This document shows, piece by piece, positions 2,910 to 5,450 of a stretch of 5,450 nucleotides of DNA. The stretch's first letter is position 1. Every line of letters starts with the position of its first letter. Location: the NCBI GenBank assembly GCA_024742655.1, contig JANSYB010000205.1, positions 1 through 5,450 of the forward strand. Reading direction: 5' to 3'. The stretch is from Paracoccaceae bacterium (GTDB lineage Bacteria > Pseudomonadota > Alphaproteobacteria > Rhodobacterales > Rhodobacteraceae). The translations under genes and the position numbers were made by a program. The notes below the pieces were generated by a model. That model was not told the DNA's origin, did no database searches, and saw nothing but the letters and a program-made list of their open reading frames with translations.

Positions 2910-5450
2910 CTACCCGATCTTGTCTTTGACCGCCAGCTGTGCGGCAGCAAGTCGCGCCACAGGTACGCGGAATGGAGAGCACGAAACGTAGTCGAACCCC
3001 GCCGCGCGGCAAAACGCGATTGATTCGGGGTTGCCGCCGTGCTCGCCGCAGATCGACAGGGTCAGCTCCGGGTTGGCCTTGCGGCCTCGCTCTGCCCCGA
3101 TGGTCAGCAATTCGCCCACCCCTTCGGCATCGAGCCGGTGAAACGGGTCTTCGGGATAGACACCCTGTTTGACGTAATCGGACATGAAGCGCCCGGCGTC
3201 ATCGCGCGACAACCCGTAAGTCATCTGCGTCAGATCGTTGGTTCCGAAGCTGAGGAACGACACGTGCTGTGCGATTTCTTCGGCGCGCAGCGCGGCGCGT
3301 GGCGTCTCGACCATCACCCCCAACCGGTAGGTGAAATCGCGCCCCGTCTCGGTGCGTACGGCCGCGGCCACCGCATCGACACGCATCTTGACCAGCTCGA
3401 CCTCGCGCTTGGCCGAAACCAGCGGGATCATGATCTCGGGCACGACCGGATCGCCCTCGCGGCTGGCCTCGACCGTTGCCTCGAAAATCGCGCGGGCCTG
3501 CATCTCGTAGATTTCGGGCATCACCACGCCCAGGCGCACGCCGCGCATGCCCAGCATGGGGTTGTATTCGTCCAGCGCCTCGACACGCCGTGTGACATCC
3601 GACAACGGCAGGTCCAGCGCCTCGGCCAGCTCCCGGATGCCGTCACGATCCGACGGCAGGTATTCGTGCAGCGGCGGATCGAACAGGCGGATGCAGACCG
3701 GCAGGCCTTGCATGATGCGGAAGAGGTCGATGAAATCGGCCCTCTGCATCGGCAGGATCAGTTCAAGCGCCGAGGCGCGATCGGCACCGGTATCGGCAAA
3801 GATCATCTCGCGCATGGCGGTCAGGCGATCGGGGTCGACGAACATATGCTCGGTCCGGCACAGGCCGATGCCCTGCGCCTTGAAACGCCGGGCGGCCTCG
3901 GCATCGGCGGGGGTGTCGGCATTGGCGCGCACCTCGATATCGCGCACCTCGTCAGCCCAGGCCATGAGGGTGCGGAAACTGTCGTCGCGCGCGGCCTCCA
4001 GCATCGGCGCCTCACCGGCCAGAACCTCGCCGTTGGTGCCGTCGATGGTGATGACGTCCCCGGCGCGCAGGGTGCGGCCATCGGGAAAGATCAACCGCTT
4101 CTTCTGGGTCTGGAACCGGATTTCCGAGGCGCCGACGACACAGGGCCGGCCGATGCCGCGCCCGATCACCGCCGCGTGGCTGGTGGTGCCGCCGCGCTCG
4201 GTCAGCACGCCAACGGCGGAATGCATGCCGCGGATATCTTCCGGGCTGGTCTCACGGCGCACCAGAATGCACGGCTCGTCCCGCGAATCCGAGGCCTGCG
4301 CCTCGGCCGCCGAGAACACGATCTTGCCCGACGCGGCGCCCGGGCTGGCGGCGATGCCGCGCGCGATGACGTCGCGCGGCGCATCCGGGTCGATCTGGCG
4401 GTGCAGCAATTCGTTCAGCGCGCGCGGCTGGATGCGCATCAACGCCTCTTCGCGCGGGATGATCCCGTCCTCGGCCAGGGCCACCGCGATGGCCACGGCT
4501 GCGCGCGCGTTGCGACTGACCCGGACACCGTCGAGGACATGCACCTGCCCGTTTTCGATGGTGAACTCGGTCTGCATTTCCTCGCGCAGCTTCGCGCGCA
4601 TCAATTCCGTCAGCGCCTTGAGCTTGGCAAAGGCGTCCGGCGCCAGTTCCTCCAATGACGGCCCACGCGGGTCACGCTCCAGAAACAAGGCCTCGTTTTG
4701 CTTGTTCAGGGCCTCGCGGCCCTGGCTCTGGCTGAGATAGCGACCGGTGATCTGACGCGCGCCGGTCTGGCTGTTGACCAGTTGCATCACGCCCGAGCCG
4801 CATTCCCCCTGCCCCAGCCCAAGGGCCATTTCCTGCACCACGAGGCCGAGGCCCGCATCCGCCGGGGCCCCCTTGGCCTGCCGCAAGAGGCGCGCCGTCG
4901 TGCCCTGCCAGGCCCGCGCCATGGACCGCAGCACCTCGAGCAATTGCACGCCGGAATCCTGCGGAAAGCTTTCCTCGGTCTCGTCCTCATAGGCCGAGAG
5001 GGCCTCGCCCAGGGCGATGACGGGATCATCCGACAACTCGTCGAACATGTCCGGGTCGAGGCGCGCGACATGCACCGCGTAGGCCTGCACGAACCGCAGG
5101 TACAGCGCGGCGGAAGCCGCCTTGCCGATCTCGTCGCTCAACTCGACATGGCGGGCATCGTTCATGCCGATATTCAGCACCGCACCCGGCCCGCCCCAAT
5201 CGGGGTCTTCGGACGACGGTCGCACGCACAGGATGGGCGACGTCCCGAACGGCGCCAGAAGGGCCTCCATGTCCGGCGTATCCCCCGCCGCGATGGAGGC
5301 GACCGCGTCAAACGACAGCGCCACGGTGCGCGGCACGGGAATATCCAGACGCACAAGGCGCTGCAGGCACTTCGCACGCCCGCCATGGGTGTGCGTCGCC
5401 ACCGGGGCAACCGGCGTGATCGGGGTGATATGAGACTCGTCTTGCTGCAC
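2910..5450 (-). CDS. Pyruvate phosphate dikinase-like protein with divergent ATP-grasp half
   Basis: PPDK interconverts ATP, phosphate and pyruvate with AMP, diphosphate and PEP, through a phosphohistidine on a swivelling domain. The visible 846 residues (numbered from the GTG at 5450) show a PPDK-type N-terminal half (about 20-335), the phosphohistidine domain (about 360-475) with GGTTSHAAV and His425, and the PEP/pyruvate barrel (about 490-840). The barrel keeps GLCRTEHMF (Arg532), IRLFDPPLHEYLP (Arg588), MVETPRAAL (Glu715), FGTNDLTQMT (Asn738) and SICGEHGG (Cys801). Thr423, two residues before His425, matches the threonine modified by PDRP kinases in other PPDKs. The N-terminal half is odd. 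Arg77 is kept, but the usual GGKGANL reads GGRAKCL, MPGMMDT reads DWGGPGA, MQDIEF reads MQTEF, the GTGV-FTRDP region reads GSGVMQLVNSQ, and LQTRN reads LDGVR. ATP-dependent activity is therefore doubtful. GTG at the very edge could be the start, since only about 20 residues precede the conserved HGGR, but the true start may lie outside. Canonical PPDK is about 870-890 residues. Confidence 0.88.
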   Translation of the reverse strand: MQQDESHITPITPVAPVATHTHGGRAKCLQRLVRLDIPVPRTVALSFDAVASIAAGDTPDMEALLAPFGTSPILCVRPSSEDPDWGGPGAVLNIGMNDARHVELSDEIGKAASAALYLRFVQAYAVHVARLDPDMFDELSDDPVIALGEALSAYEDETEESFPQDSGVQLLEVLRSMARAWQGTTARLLRQAKGAPADAGLGLVVQEMALGLGQGECGSGVMQLVNSQTGARQITGRYLSQSQGREALNKQNEALFLERDPRGPSLEELAPDAFAKLKALTELMRAKLREEMQTEFTIENGQVHVLDGVRVSRNARAAVAIAVALAEDGIIPREEALMRIQPRALNELLHRQIDPDAPRDVIARGIAASPGAASGKIVFSAAEAQASDSRDEPCILVRRETSPEDIRGMHSAVGVLTERGGTTSHAAVIGRGIGRPCVVGASEIRFQTQKKRLIFPDGRTLRAGDVITIDGTNGEVLAGEAPMLEAARDDSFRTLMAWADEVRDIEVRANADTPADAEAARRFKAQGIGLCRTEHMFVDPDRLTAMREMIFADTGADRASALELILPMQRADFIDLFRIMQGLPVCIRLFDPPLHEYLPSDRDGIRELAEALDLPLSDVTRRVEALDEYNPMLGMRGVRLGVVMPEIYEMQARAIFEATVEASREGDPVVPEIMIPLVSAKREVELVKMRVDAVAAAVRTETGRDFTYRLGVMVETPRAALRAEEIAQHVSFLSFGTNDLTQMTYGLSRDDAGRFMSDYVKQGVYPEDPFHRLDAEGVGELLTIGAERGRKANPELTLSICGEHGGNPESIAFCRAAGFDYVSCSPFRVPVARLAAAQLAVKDKIG

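Noticed and set aside
2734..3012. N-terminal extension of the cell wall hydrolase frame up to 3012
   Set aside because: The extension overlaps the end of the PPDK-like gene and would bury the signal peptide. The AGGAGG at 2740-2745 marks the start at 2733.
3039..4740. Long plus-strand open frames (up to 539 codons) opposite the PPDK-like gene
   Set aside because: They lie fully antisense to a well-conserved gene. Their translations are rich in His, Arg, Gly and Ala with no family resemblance, which is usual for frames opposite GC-rich coding DNA.

Overview
The window looks like chromosomal DNA of a marine-type alphaproteobacterium, most likely Rhodobacteraceae (Roseobacter group). The grounds are high GC in the coding regions, strong third-position G/C bias, a 55-residue cysteine-free L33, a SleB-type hydrolase in a Gram-negative context, and a PPDK-like protein beginning with a 'THGGRAKCLQRL' type N-terminus. 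This placement is inferred from protein character, not from a search.

Layout: (1) 1-887 holds a plus-strand Bax inhibitor-1/YccA family membrane protein (47-826) with a strong intrinsic terminator behind it (855-887). A small terminator-like hairpin at the left edge may close a gene outside the window. (2) 933-1703 is a plus-strand class I SAM-dependent methyltransferase of unknown substrate. (3) 1704-1845 is the gap between convergent genes. It contains three consecutive 22-bp palindromes (1714-1782) and then the terminator of the minus-strand rpmG. (4) 1846-2013 is minus-strand rpmG (ribosomal protein L33), with a promoter-like site upstream that has a perfect TTGACA. (5) 2125-2733 is a minus-strand exported SleB/CwlJ-type cell wall hydrolase. 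(6) 2910-5450 is a minus-strand pyruvate phosphate dikinase-like protein whose start lies at or beyond the right edge.

The three minus-strand genes run in one direction (ppdK-like, hydrolase, rpmG) and no convincing intrinsic terminator separates them, so read-through is possible. rpmG probably has its own promoter as well. The functions (carbon metabolism, wall turnover, translation) do not form an obvious pathway. No gene-free stretch exceeds 300 bases, and I see no mobile element, CRISPR array, tRNA or rRNA.

The two observations most worth a second look are the triple palindrome cluster and the PPDK-like protein. The latter keeps every phosphohistidine and PEP/pyruvate site residue I can check but has lost several residues of the ATP-binding half. 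I do not see clear evidence of a wholly new multi-gene system here.
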